Shown here: piece by piece, positions 25,677 through 34,341 of the stretch
How positions within the stretch are numbered: position 1 is the stretch's first letter
Layout of the letters: every line of letters starts with the position of its first letter
Source of the DNA: CAVVFX01 sp963747535
GTDB taxonomy: Bacteria > Acidobacteriota > Terriglobia > Bryobacterales > Bryobacteraceae
Assembly (NCBI GenBank): GCA_963747535.1
Contig: CAVVFX010000008.1
Coordinates: 310,001-374,000 of the forward strand
Direction of reading: 5' to 3'
Length of the DNA: 64,000 nucleotides
The notes under the pieces: generated by a model
What the model was told of the DNA's origin: nothing
What the model saw: only the letters and a program-made list of their open reading frames with translations
The model's database searches: none
Translations under genes and position numbers: made by a program

Positions 25677-25868
25677 GTGAAGCACGAACCAACGCAGGCC
25701 GAAACCATCGCCGACCTCTCCGCCCGGTGCGAAGGCCCAGGCCAGTTCCAAAACTTCGACCGCATGTTCCGGCACTCCCTGACGATCCCCAAGGCAGCTG
25801 TTGTCAAGGAAGAAGCGCGGCTGAAGCGGCTTCGGGCGAAACGGCGGGCGAAGAAGCCGACCGCCTGA
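25677..25868 (+). CDS. Small basic protein at the right end of the element (63 aa)
   Basis: A GTG start gives 63 residues: ETIADLSARCEGPGQFQNFD, then FRHSLTIPKAAVVKEEARLK and a Lys/Arg-rich tail. It ends about ten bases before the putative right inverted repeat. I recall similar small proteins with a F-D-x-x-[FT]-R-x-x-[LI]-x-[VI]-P-K core in many genomes, usually without assigned function. It may be part of the element or a host gene next to the insertion. Confidence 0.55.
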   Translation: MKHEPTQAETIADLSARCEGPGQFQNFDRMFRHSLTIPKAAVVKEEARLKRLRAKRRAKKPTA

Positions 25869-26077
25869 ATCGCCGACCTGTCATGCCAGAGTAGTGCGTT
25901 CAGGCCGCTTATTCAACTATATAATTGCCCTCATAAGATCACAAGATAGCAGCCGCTAGCCGGTCGGTATGGAAGCTTTCTAACGTCGTTCGCCCGAGCT
26001 GCGTAACTCGCCCAAATTAGCGCGTTGATATAGTTGATGACACCAACACGGTGCTGCTCGGTGCAGCAAAATTGTAG

Positions 26078-26326
26078 CTACGCCTTCCTTGGCAACTTGG
26101 TCGTCGAGATAGTGCAACCCGACTTCCTGACTAGAGGCTCAATGCACTGCAGCCATAGGGCCCGATCATGTGTCTCTACTATCTGACTCCGTCCGTCATA
26201 CTCAAGTTCAAGTCGGGCGCTACGGAAACCACCAGCGGGTCCTACCGTAAGTTCTACCTCTTCCGTAGGGTTGGTTGCCTGCTCGCCGGTTTTAACTGAA
26301 AACCGGGCAATCCTCGGTAACATCAT
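26078..26326 (-). CDS. Small hypothetical protein
   Basis: The likely start is the Met before LPRIARFSVKTGEQ (26326), giving about 82 residues; the frame is open to 26359. The sequence alternates hydrophobic and polar residues (EVELTVGPAGGFRSARLELEYDG), suggesting a beta-rich fold with a short helical end. I do not recognise it. The 209 bases between the insertion element and this gene hold nothing else visible. Confidence 0.4.
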   Translation of the reverse strand: MMLPRIARFSVKTGEQATNPTEEVELTVGPAGGFRSARLELEYDGRSQIVETHDRALWLQCIEPLVRKSGCTISTTKLPRKA

Positions 26327-26483
26327 CTCCACACCTCTATTTCCCCACCCCTCAATCACCTACAAAATCCTCCCTCAAAAACGCCATCCCTCGTCTGCCA
26401 TCGTGAAAACAGGAAGGCGACCCGCGTCACCCTCCAAATCTCGCAGCACAGACTTCAGTCTGTTCTTTTCCATGGGGCTTATC

Positions 26484-27098
26484 ATGACCGAATCAGAAAA
26501 TAAATCCACCGGACCACGCACCGACGAAGGCAAACAGCGCTCCTCCCAAAACGCCCTCAAACACGGGCTCTTTTCCACCAAATCCTTCCTCCTTCCCGGA
26601 GAATCCCAGGAAGAATTCGACCGGCTTCTCTATCGCTACAACCGCGAGCACCAGCCCAAAACCGCTACCGAAGAGGATCTCGTCCTCAACCTGGCCCATA
26701 CTGAGTGGCGTCGCCGGCGTATCCCGGCTCTCGAAGTTGATTCCATCGAAAGATCCCTCGAATCCGGCGACCCCGAGCGCAAATTCATGCACACCTACAG
26801 CCTCTACGACCAGCGCTTCCTCCGCCTGATCCAATCCACCCTCAAAACCCTGCTCGAGCTCCAGGCGAAGCGTAAAAAGGAAACCGCCATTCACTTCCGC
26901 ATCGCCGTCATCCTCTATAAGTACAACAAAACCAACTACATCCCCTGGAATCCCGCCGACGACGGGTTCGTTTTTTCAACCGACCTGCTCGGCCGCCAAC
27001 TCTCCATCCTGGATCGCATAGTAGAGGCCAACGATAGGGACCGCGCCTTTGCCACCGACGACGAAATCGATGCATTCATCGCCAAAGACGTCCTGTAG
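26484..27098 (+). CDS. Hypothetical protein of the K-S-T-G-P-R-T family
   Basis: The ATG at 26484 (MTESENKSTGPRTDEGKQRS) gives 204 residues. The N-terminal block N-K-S-T-G-P-R-T-D-E-G-K, then S-Q-N-A-L-K-H-G-L-F-S, is a conserved Lys/Gly-rich motif I recall from large families in Acidobacteria and Planctomycetes. A helical region follows (EEDLVLNLAHTEWRRRRIPALEVDSIER). No enzymatic motif is seen. A second member of the family is encoded at 46709, sharing only the N-terminal motif and general helical layout. The function is unknown; the conserved head could bind nucleic acid. Confidence 0.75.
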   Translation: MTESENKSTGPRTDEGKQRSSQNALKHGLFSTKSFLLPGESQEEFDRLLYRYNREHQPKTATEEDLVLNLAHTEWRRRRIPALEVDSIERSLESGDPERKFMHTYSLYDQRFLRLIQSTLKTLLELQAKRKKETAIHFRIAVILYKYNKTNYIPWNPADDGFVFSTDLLGRQLSILDRIVEANDRDRAFATDDEIDAFIAKDVL

Positions 27099-27218
27099 TC
27101 GCAACCCGGCAAGAATACGAAGCGGCACCTCCGCCGCGTTTCCGGGCGCGCGCACAGCAAGCGGCCCCTACCTCACCCAAGTTAAACTGGAGAAAGAGAC
27201 AGTTCTTCCCTTAAACCC

Positions 27219-30200
27219 ATGACTTCATTTGCCGAGCGCCAAAAGGCGCTCTTTGACGCTCTATCTACCCGCATTCTGGTCCTCGATGGCGCCATGGGTA
27301 CCATGCTGCAACAGCGCGAGTTGACTGTCGACGACCGAGGAGGAGCGGTTCTCCAGGATTGCCCCGAGTATCTCGTCAAATCCCGTCCGGACGTCATCAG
27401 CGATATCCATAAAGCCTACCTGGCGGCCGGCTCGGACATCATCGAGACCAACAGCTTCGGCTCGACGCCGCTGGTCTTGAGCGAATTCGGCATCGGCGAC
27501 CAGACCCGCGAACTGAACCTCCGCGCTGCGAAACTGGCCCGCGACGCAGCCGACCAATTTTCCACGTCCGCCAAACCCCGCTTCGTCGCCGCCTCTATCG
27601 GCCCGACGACTAAAACCCTGTCTGTGGCCGGCGGAATCACCTTCCCGGACCTCGAAGCTAATTTCTACCAGCAGATCAAGTACCTCGTCGAAGGTGGCAT
27701 CGATATCATCCTCATCGAAACCGCCATCGACACCCGAAACATCAAAGCCGCCCTCATCGCGTCGCAGCGAGTCATGAAGGAGGTTGGCCATAAGATCCCC
27801 ATCATGGTCTCCGGCACCATCGAGGTCATGGGCACCATGCTCGCGGGACAACCCGCGGACGCGCTCTGGGTATCCCTCCAGAACGCCGATCTGCTCTCCA
27901 TCGGCCTCAATTGTGCAACCGGTCCCGAATTCATGACCGACCATATCCGTACTCTCAGCGATATGGCCACCACCCACGTCTCCTGCTATCCCAACGCCGG
28001 ACTGCCCGATCACGATGGCAAGTATCTGGAAACCCCCCAGACCCTCGCCGAGCACCTCGACCGTTTCATCCGCAACGGCTGGCTCAACATCGTCGGCGGC
28101 TGCTGCGGCACCACCGAGAAGCACATCCACGCCATCGCCGAAATGGCCGCGGGACGCAAACCGCGCGAAATCAAACCCTCCCAGCACCGGACTTACTTCA
28201 GCGGTACAGAGGTCGTCGAGGTCGAAGAATCCAGCCGCCCGCTGATCGTCGGCGAGCGCACCAACGTGATCGGCTCCCGCGCCTTTAAGAACCTGATCGC
28301 CGCCGACAAATTTGAAGAGGCAGTCGAGATCGCCCGGCGCCAGGTGAAGAATGGCGCGCACATCATCGACGTCTGCCTTCAGTCCACCGATCGCGACGAG
28401 ATGGTCGACATCCCGCAGTTTTACGAGAAGCTGATCCGCGCGGCCAGCAAGCCGCCGATCATGATCGACACCACCGATCCCAAGGCCATCGAATTGGCCC
28501 TCACCTATTGCCAGGGCAAGAGCATCATCAATTCCATCAACCTCGAAGACGGAGAGGAAAAGTTCGAAAAAGTTTGCCCCATCGCGAAAGCGTATGGCGC
28601 GGCCCTGATCGTCGGCACCATCGACGAAGACAAATTGCAGGCGCAGGCGTTTACGCGCGAGCGCAAACTGGCCGTAGCTCAACGCTCGGTCGAGTTGCTG
28701 ACCACCAGGTACGGCATCGCCCCCGAAGATATCATCATCGATCCGCTGGTGTTCCCTTGCGGCACCGGGGACGCGAACTACATTGGCGGCGCGGTCGAAA
28801 CCATCGAAGCCATCCGGATGATCAAGCAGAACATCCCCTACGTCCGGACGGTGCTGGGCATCTCCAATATCTCGTTCGGTCTGCCGCCGGCCGCGCGCGA
28901 GGTCATCAACTCGGTCTTTCTGTATCACTGCACCAAGGCGGGTCTCGATCTCGCGATCGTCAATGCGGAAAAGCTGGAACGCTACGCCTCCATTCCCGAG
29001 GAACATCGGAAACTCGCCGAAAATCTGCTGTTCAACCGCAATGCAGGCACAGGCGTGTCCACCGACTGGCGTCAACAAACCCCCGAAGAGAAAATCGCCA
29101 TCAATCAAGCCACGATTCATGCGATCACTGAAGAATTCCGTGGCGCCTCGGGCAAACAGAAAACAAAGGCCGCCGATCTCCCGCTCGACCAGCGCCTCGC
29201 TAATTACATCATCGAAGGCACCAAGGACGGCCTCATCGCCGATCTCGACCTGAAGCGCGCCGAGGGAGCCGCCCCGCTCGACATCGTGAACGGTCCGCTG
29301 ATGGCCGGCATGGCTGAAGTTGGACGTCTGTTCAACAACAACGAGCTGATCGTGGCCGAGGTGCTGCAGTCGGCGGAAGCCATGAAGGCGGGAGTCAGCT
29401 ATCTCGAGAAGTTCATGGAAAAGGCCGACACGGCCACGCGCGGCAAAATCATCCTCGCGACAGTGAAGGGCGACGTCCATGATATCGGCAAGAACCTGGT
29501 CGAGATTATTCTGAGCAACAACGGCTACGAGGTGATCAATCTCGGCATCAAGATCCCGCCGGAGAAACTGATCGAAGCGTGGATCACCCATCGTGCGGAC
29601 GCCATTGGACTCTCCGGTCTGCTGGTGAAGAGCGCGCAGCAGATGGTGATCACGGCCAACGATCTCAAAGAGGCTGGGATCAACGTCCCGCTGCTGGTTG
29701 GCGGGGCTGCACTGTCTGAGACTTTCACCAATACCCGCATCGGTCCGGCCTATGGCGAGGCTGCGGTCTGCTATGCCAAGGACGCCATGACCGGTCTGCG
29801 GATCATGAATCAACTCATGGATCCGACCGAACGGGAGCGCTTCCTCGAGGAGCTTCGCAATAAGCCGGCAATCGCCGTCGCCCCGCGCCCGGTTGAGGAA
29901 GAATCCGCGCCCGCGCTTTCCACCCAGCGTAGCCGCAAGGTCCGCCTCGACCTGCCGATTCCCAAGGTTCCCTATCTCGATCGCAAGCTTCGTGCCGTTC
30001 CGGAACTCCCCGAAATCTGGGGCTACATCAATCCCTTCATGCTCTATGGCCGGCATCTGGGATACAAAGGCCGCTTCGAGCAGGACCTCGCCGCGCGCGT
30101 TCCCAAAGCTCTCGAACTATTCAACATGGTGGAAGAGTTGAAGGATTTCGCCAAGGGCTTTATGCAGGTCAAGACGGTCTGGCAATTCTTCGAAGCCGAA

Positions 30201-30773
30201 CGTGACGGCAATGCCATTCATCTGTTCGAGCCCAAGGCCGCGGTGCCGCTGCATACTTTCCATTTTGGCCGCCAGCCTCGCGAGAACGGACTCTGCCTGA
30301 GCGACTATGTCCTGCCGCCGGCCAACGGCGAGCGCGACCATGTGGCGTTCTTTGTTTGCACGGCGGGTGCCGGCATCCGCGAACGGACCGAAATTCTCAA
30401 GGCCGACGGCGAGTATTTCAAGGCTCACGGACTCCAGGCACTGGCGATCGAGTCCGCGGAAGGCTGTGCCGAGTGGATTCATCGCCGGATCCGTGAGGAC
30501 TGGGGTTTTGCCGACGCGTCTGACATGACCATGCAGGAGCGCTTCACCTCGCGTTACCGGGGTAAACGTTACAGCTTCGGCTACCCGGCATGTCCCAACC
30601 TCGACGATCAGGTAGGTATGTGGAAGCTGCTTCATCCCGAAGACATCGGCGTCGAATTGACGGAAGGCATGATGATGGAGCCGGAAGCCAGCGTCAGCGC
30701 ATTCGTCTTCCATCATCCCGACGCCGTATACTTCACGGCCAGCGACACCGGCGAAGCCGCCGCCGCCGATTGA
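27219..30773 (+). CDS. metH: Cobalamin-dependent methionine synthase
   Basis: A full-length 1184-residue, four-module enzyme. The homocysteine/zinc module (about 1-330) has LDGAMGTMLQ, a zinc Cys in GLNCATG and the Cys pair in GGCCGTTEKH. The pterin-binding module (about 345-620) has IVGERTNVIGSRAF. A helical cap (about 650-740) precedes the B12-binding Rossmann module with the lower-ligand motif D-V-H-D-I-G-K-N near 752. The activation domain (about 900-1180) has FGYPACPNLDDQ. It transfers methyl from methyltetrahydrofolate to homocysteine. No cobalamin or SAM riboswitch was recognised in the 120 bases upstream. Confidence 0.97.
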   Translation: MTSFAERQKALFDALSTRILVLDGAMGTMLQQRELTVDDRGGAVLQDCPEYLVKSRPDVISDIHKAYLAAGSDIIETNSFGSTPLVLSEFGIGDQTRELNLRAAKLARDAADQFSTSAKPRFVAASIGPTTKTLSVAGGITFPDLEANFYQQIKYLVEGGIDIILIETAIDTRNIKAALIASQRVMKEVGHKIPIMVSGTIEVMGTMLAGQPADALWVSLQNADLLSIGLNCATGPEFMTDHIRTLSDMATTHVSCYPNAGLPDHDGKYLETPQTLAEHLDRFIRNGWLNIVGGCCGTTEKHIHAIAEMAAGRKPREIKPSQHRTYFSGTEVVEVEESSRPLIVGERTNVIGSRAFKNLIAADKFEEAVEIARRQVKNGAHIIDVCLQSTDRDEMVDIPQFYEKLIRAASKPPIMIDTTDPKAIELALTYCQGKSIINSINLEDGEEKFEKVCPIAKAYGAALIVGTIDEDKLQAQAFTRERKLAVAQRSVELLTTRYGIAPEDIIIDPLVFPCGTGDANYIGGAVETIEAIRMIKQNIPYVRTVLGISNISFGLPPAAREVINSVFLYHCTKAGLDLAIVNAEKLERYASIPEEHRKLAENLLFNRNAGTGVSTDWRQQTPEEKIAINQATIHAITEEFRGASGKQKTKAADLPLDQRLANYIIEGTKDGLIADLDLKRAEGAAPLDIVNGPLMAGMAEVGRLFNNNELIVAEVLQSAEAMKAGVSYLEKFMEKADTATRGKIILATVKGDVHDIGKNLVEIILSNNGYEVINLGIKIPPEKLIEAWITHRADAIGLSGLLVKSAQQMVITANDLKEAGINVPLLVGGAALSETFTNTRIGPAYGEAAVCYAKDAMTGLRIMNQLMDPTERERFLEELRNKPAIAVAPRPVEEESAPALSTQRSRKVRLDLPIPKVPYLDRKLRAVPELPEIWGYINPFMLYGRHLGYKGRFEQDLAARVPKALELFNMVEELKDFAKGFMQVKTVWQFFEAERDGNAIHLFEPKAAVPLHTFHFGRQPRENGLCLSDYVLPPANGERDHVAFFVCTAGAGIRERTEILKADGEYFKAHGLQALAIESAEGCAEWIHRRIREDWGFADASDMTMQERFTSRYRGKRYSFGYPACPNLDDQVGMWKLLHPEDIGVELTEGMMMEPEASVSAFVFHHPDAVYFTASDTGEAAAAD

Positions 30774-30784
30774 CAGCCCGTCCT

Positions 30785-31579
30785 CTACACCGGCGGCGTG
30801 AACCGCCCGTCAATCGCGGTCCAACCGCCGTCGACGAACAACACCGCGCCAGTCACATAGCTGCTGGCATCCGACGCCAGAAATACCACCGGACCAGCCA
30901 TCTCTTCCGCTTTGGCCCATCGGCCCAACGCATTCCTTCGCGAATAAGCGTCATACCAGTCCGGACTGTTCTTGATCGGCGCAGTCAGCGGCGTCTCCAC
31001 GATCCCGGGCGCAATGCAATTCACCCGCACGCCCGACGGCCCCAACTCTGCCGCCAGTGCCCGGGCCATCTGCACGATCCCGGACTTGGTCGCGGCGTAC
31101 ACGCCTTGCCCAGGTTCCACCGTGACCGCACGGATCGAAGAGAACAGAATGATACTGCCGCTCCGGTTCGCTTCCATCACGCGGCCTACCGCCTGGATAA
31201 TGAACAACGTGCCCTTCAGATTCAAGCCGATCACCTTATCGAACTCCGCGCCCGTGTAGTTCAACAGCTTCTTGCGGACATTCACCGCGGGCGTGCTCAC
31301 CAGAACATCGATCTTGGCATGCTTCTCCTGAATGCCTTGGACCGCGGCAGCTACGCCGGCTTCGTCGGTGATGTCCAGCCGGAGCGCCTCAGCGCGGCCT
31401 CCCTCGCGGCGAATCGCGTCTGCCGTTTGTTCGGCGCCGCCGGCATTCAGGTCCGCGCAGATCACGAGCGCACCGGCCCCTGCGAGACCGCGTGCTGCAG
31501 CTTGCCCGATACCCGAGCCGGCCCCCGCGATCAGGGCGATTTTGCCGTCCAGGCGAAACAGGTTTTCAGAAATTTGCAT
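30785..31579 (-). CDS. Short-chain dehydrogenase/reductase
   Basis: The ATG at 31579 (MQISENLFRLDGKIALIAGA) gives 264 residues. The Rossmann motif G-A-G-S-G-I-G is near residue 20, and the catalytic Ser (LFSSIRAV) and Y-A-A-T-K are in the expected order. The usual N-A-G motif is replaced by S-T-P-A-V-N. The Asp after beta-2 (VICADLN) suggests NAD(H) preference. The substrate is unknown; the length and C-terminal GAVLFVDGGWTA are typical of classical SDRs such as gluconate or 3-oxoacyl reductases. It converges with metH, with an 11-base gap and no visible terminator. Confidence 0.88.
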   Translation of the reverse strand: MQISENLFRLDGKIALIAGAGSGIGQAAARGLAGAGALVICADLNAGGAEQTADAIRREGGRAEALRLDITDEAGVAAAVQGIQEKHAKIDVLVSTPAVNVRKKLLNYTGAEFDKVIGLNLKGTLFIIQAVGRVMEANRSGSIILFSSIRAVTVEPGQGVYAATKSGIVQMARALAAELGPSGVRVNCIAPGIVETPLTAPIKNSPDWYDAYSRRNALGRWAKAEEMAGPVVFLASDASSYVTGAVLFVDGGWTAIDGRFTPPV

Positions 31580-31639
31580 AATAGGAACAATTGTAATTGT
31601 CGAGCTGGACCCGAGCCGTGAAGGAGCGTGCCAAACGTG

Positions 31640-32596
31640 ATGACCGTCAATCCGCAGCTTGTGAGTTTGTCTCGCTACAACAACTTCACCCGGGAAGAGT
31701 GGAGCCATCTGCGCGGGGATACGCCACTCACTTTATCGGAGTCGGATCTGGCCGCGCTGCGAGGCGTAAATGAAAATGTGTCTCTGGATGAGGTGGTCCA
31801 CGCTTACCTGCCTCTCGCGCGCCTTTTGATCCTGTATTTCCGCGCCAGCCAGAACCTGTTCCAGGCCACCGCCGAGTTTCTGGGAACGACTACCGCGAAA
31901 GTCCCTTATATCATCGGGCTCGCCGGTAGTGTTGCAGTCGGCAAGAGCACCACGGCGCGAATCCTCCGCGAGTTGCTGGCGCGTATGCCTTCCCGCCCCC
32001 AGGTCGACCTGATCAGCACGGATGGCTTCCTGTTTCCCACCAGGGTCCTTCAGGAGAAAGGCCTGATGGAACGGAAGGGATTCCCGGACAGTTTTGACAT
32101 CCACGCCCTGGTCCGGTTCCTGCAGGACGTCAAGTCGGGGAGTCATAACGTTCGCGTGCCGTTGTACTCGCACCTTTTCTATGACATCGTTCCGGATCGC
32201 TTCATCGAAGTGGATCAGCCTGACATCGTGATCATCGAAGGTCTGAACATCCTGCAGTCCGGTAGCACCAGCCCCAACCCGCATGCCCGTATCTTCGTTT
32301 CGGACTTCTTCGATTTCTCGATTTACGTGGATGCCGAGGAGGAAGTCATCTACCAGTGGTATGAGAACCGGTTACTGACCTTCAGGGAATCAGCTTTTCA
32401 GGATCCCTCTTCCTATTTTCATCACTTCGCGAGCCTGTCGGTGGCAGAAGTGCGGGATACAGCATCTCGAATTTGGCAAACTATCAACGGCAAGAACCTG
32501 GTCGAGAACATCCTGCCGACACGCGAACGCGCCGACCTGATTCTCTACAAGGGACCCGATCACGCCGTTCAGTCCGTCAAGTTACGAAAGCTCTAA
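31640..32596 (+). CDS. coaA: Type I pantothenate kinase CoaA
   Basis: About 318 residues with the P-loop G-S-V-A-V-G-K-S-T and the motifs VDLISTDGFLFPTRVL, MERKGFPDSFD and YSHLFYDIVPD typical of bacterial type I CoaA. It phosphorylates pantothenate, the first and often rate-limiting step of coenzyme A synthesis. The start could be ATG 31640, GTG 31637 or GTG 31628; AAGGAG at 31621-31626 suits the first two. It is divergent from the SDR gene. Confidence 0.95.
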   Translation: MTVNPQLVSLSRYNNFTREEWSHLRGDTPLTLSESDLAALRGVNENVSLDEVVHAYLPLARLLILYFRASQNLFQATAEFLGTTTAKVPYIIGLAGSVAVGKSTTARILRELLARMPSRPQVDLISTDGFLFPTRVLQEKGLMERKGFPDSFDIHALVRFLQDVKSGSHNVRVPLYSHLFYDIVPDRFIEVDQPDIVIIEGLNILQSGSTSPNPHARIFVSDFFDFSIYVDAEEEVIYQWYENRLLTFRESAFQDPSSYFHHFASLSVAEVRDTASRIWQTINGKNLVENILPTRERADLILYKGPDHAVQSVKLRKL

Positions 32597-32607
32597 CAAT
32601 CGGGAAA

Positions 32608-33000
32608 CTAGTGTCCGCCGCCACTGTGATGATGGCCCCAGCCGCCGCCATCGGTACCGCCGGTTCCCCCACTCCCGCCATGATGGTGCCCGGTAGTTCC
32701 TCCTGTCGTTCCGCCGGTAGTTCCTCCGGTGGTTCCCCCGGTGGTTCCCCCGGTAGTTCCGCCAGTGGTGCTGCCGGTAGTTCCGCTGGTTCCGCCGGTG
32801 CCTCCACTCGAAGTCGTAGAGTTGGACGGAGCCTGGCCCTGCAAAGTAAGGTTCGCGGTCGTCCAGACTGTCGACACCGAACCGCTGGATTGACTCATCA
32901 AGGCCACGGAACCAATTGCCAGGAAGGCGACTAGAAGTGCATACTCGACAAGGTTCTGCCCGCTCTCGTCACTCCAGAATCGACTGATCGCTGTCTTCAT
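32608..33000 (-). CDS. Orphan Flp-type pilin with a Gly/Thr-repeat and His-rich tail
   Basis: A 130-residue protein with a clear GGAGG eight to nine bases before the ATG. The Flp signature is intact: D-E-S-G-Q-N-L-V-E-Y-A-L-L at residues 11-23, with predicted cleavage after Gly14, then a hydrophobic helix to about 36. Unlike normal Flp pilins of 50-65 residues, it has a ~70-residue tail: a Ser/Thr/Gly stretch, about six G-G-T-T repeats (about 79-104), then H-H-H-G-G-S and W-G-H-H-H-S-G-G-G-H at the end. The two His clusters could bind metal ions. It lies 12 kb from the Tad operon with no pilus genes around it, so it may be an alternative or minor subunit of the same machine. Confidence 0.85.
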   Translation of the reverse strand: MKTAISRFWSDESGQNLVEYALLVAFLAIGSVALMSQSSGSVSTVWTTANLTLQGQAPSNSTTSSGGTGGTSGTTGSTTGGTTGGTTGGTTGGTTGGTTGGTTGHHHGGSGGTGGTDGGGWGHHHSGGGH

Positions 33001-33270
33001 ACAAATTGGCCTCCGTTTACTGCTTCGACCGGCTTACGCACTCCCTTCGAGCCACGCCCGATTTCGAGTGTCTGTTGCCGTCTGAAAAAGCTGTCCATTT
33101 AAGCTACGACAGAAGCAGACCGCGCTTACTCTCATAACCTTCGTTTGAGATTACACTTGTAGAACCGCACTGACAATACTGAATAAAGTTAGCCCACTGT
33201 TGGCTTTTTGAGCGGCGTGTGTTATCGAGTACACGTCTCAAGCGGGAGGGCAGCCTGCGATACTGAATTC

Positions 33271-34341
33271 GTGAGAATCGACGATCTGGCGCGCCAGCTT
33301 GGCATCGAATTCGACGGTGACGGCGGCGCTGAAATACACGAAGCCGCACCGCTCGACACTGCTACCACGGGCCAACTCGCGTTCGTCGCATCGGCGAAAG
33401 CGGTCGCGGCCGCGATCGAATCGCCCGCCTGCCTGATTGTTCCGCCGGCCTATCCTCGGCCGGAACCGCAAACGGTCCTCCGTGCGGATAATCCCAGGGC
33501 AGCCTTCGCCCGCGCGCTCGCGCTGCTCTACCCGGAGGAACTGGTTCGTCCTTCCATCCATCGGACTTCTTGCATCGAAGCCTCCGCATCCATCGATCCT
33601 ACTGCCCAGATCGCACCTCACGCCGTGGTTGGTGCGCAATCCGTCATTGGCGTCGGAGTCCGGCTCGGCACGGGTTGCGTGATCGGCTCACAGGTCCGCA
33701 TCGGAGATCACTCGCGCCTCTCCCCCAACGTCACCATCTACGACGGCGTCCGCATCGGACAGAACGCGGTGATCCATTCCGGCGCGGTGATCGGCGCTGA
33801 CGGCTTCGGCTTCGCGCTCGAGGGCGGCAAATACCGGAAATTCCCGCAGGTCGGGACGGTTGAGATTGGCGACGACGTGGAGATCGGCGCGAACACCTGC
33901 ATCGACCGCGCGGCGCTGGGCGTGACGAAGATCGGTAATGGGGTGAAGCTCGACAACCTGGTTCACATCGCGCACAACTGCCGCATCGGCAACAACGTCG
34001 TCATCGCGGCGCAGACCGGACTGTCCGGCGGCATCGTCGTCGAGGACGACGCTGTGATCGGCGGCCAGGTCGGGATCGGCGACAAGGCCAGGATCGAGCG
34101 CGGGGCCGTGCTCGGGTCGGGCTGCGGCGTCCTCACGTCGAAGATTGTCCGCGGCGGACAAGTGGTCTGGGGCACGCCCGCGCGGCCGTTGAAAGAATAC
34201 CTGGAGCAGCTGGCCGTGATGGCCACTCTCCCGGAAGCGCTCCCTCAAGTGCGCAAGCAACTACGCGAGATCTTGCGGCGTCTCGAAGCCTTGGAGAATC
34301 GCGACGCCTTAGAGAATCGCGACGCCTTGGAGAATCGCTAA
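33271..34341 (+). CDS. lpxD: UDP-3-O-acylglucosamine N-acyltransferase LpxD
   Basis: The GTG at 33271 (V-R-I-D-D-L-A-R-Q-L-G) matches the normal LpxD N-terminus; frames open further upstream are unlikely to be used. About 356 residues. A uridine-binding N-domain (LAFVASAKAVAAAIES) precedes the left-handed beta-helix of hexapeptide repeats with the catalytic segment LDNLVHIAHNCRIGNN. It adds an N-linked acyl chain in lipid A synthesis, so the cell has an LPS-type outer membrane. The C-terminus ends in three A-L-E-N-R-D units from an 18-base tandem repeat. The stop overlaps the next start (TAATG). Confidence 0.95.
   Translation: MRIDDLARQLGIEFDGDGGAEIHEAAPLDTATTGQLAFVASAKAVAAAIESPACLIVPPAYPRPEPQTVLRADNPRAAFARALALLYPEELVRPSIHRTSCIEASASIDPTAQIAPHAVVGAQSVIGVGVRLGTGCVIGSQVRIGDHSRLSPNVTIYDGVRIGQNAVIHSGAVIGADGFGFALEGGKYRKFPQVGTVEIGDDVEIGANTCIDRAALGVTKIGNGVKLDNLVHIAHNCRIGNNVVIAAQTGLSGGIVVEDDAVIGGQVGIGDKARIERGAVLGSGCGVLTSKIVRGGQVVWGTPARPLKEYLEQLAVMATLPEALPQVRKQLREILRRLEALENRDALENRDALENR
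34288..34338 (+). repeat. 18-base tandem repeat at the lpxD 3' end
   Basis: Two full and one partial unit of GCCTTGGAGAATCGCGAC (34288, 34306, 34324) differ by one base. Each adds A-L-E-N-R-D to the C-terminal helix and keeps the frame. Copy number could vary without breaking the gene. Confidence 0.9.

Larger units (their letters stand above)
22848..25900 (+). mobile_element. Putative IS1595-type transposon with passenger genes
   Basis: The left end, reading inward, is GTGCCGTGACACTAATCTGG then TAAATGACA. Near 25878-25897 the right side reads TGTCATGCCAGAGTAGTG, which resembles the inverted complement of the left end with a two-base gap (shared blocks TGTCAT, CCAGA, TAGTG). Between them are one IS1595-type transposase and four small genes on the same strand in visibly lower-GC DNA. 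No matching end is seen immediately after the transposase. I could not find a convincing target-site duplication, so the exact borders are uncertain. Confidence 0.5.

Noticed and set aside
27099..27218. Cobalamin or SAM riboswitch before metH
   Set aside because: The 120-base leader is too short for a typical cobalamin riboswitch, and no B12-box-like or SAM-I core sequence was recognised.
27261..30056. A 931-codon open frame on the strand opposite metH
   Set aside because: It is composed of antisense codons of a clear methionine synthase gene and has no recognisable domain; high GC removes stops from the opposite strand.
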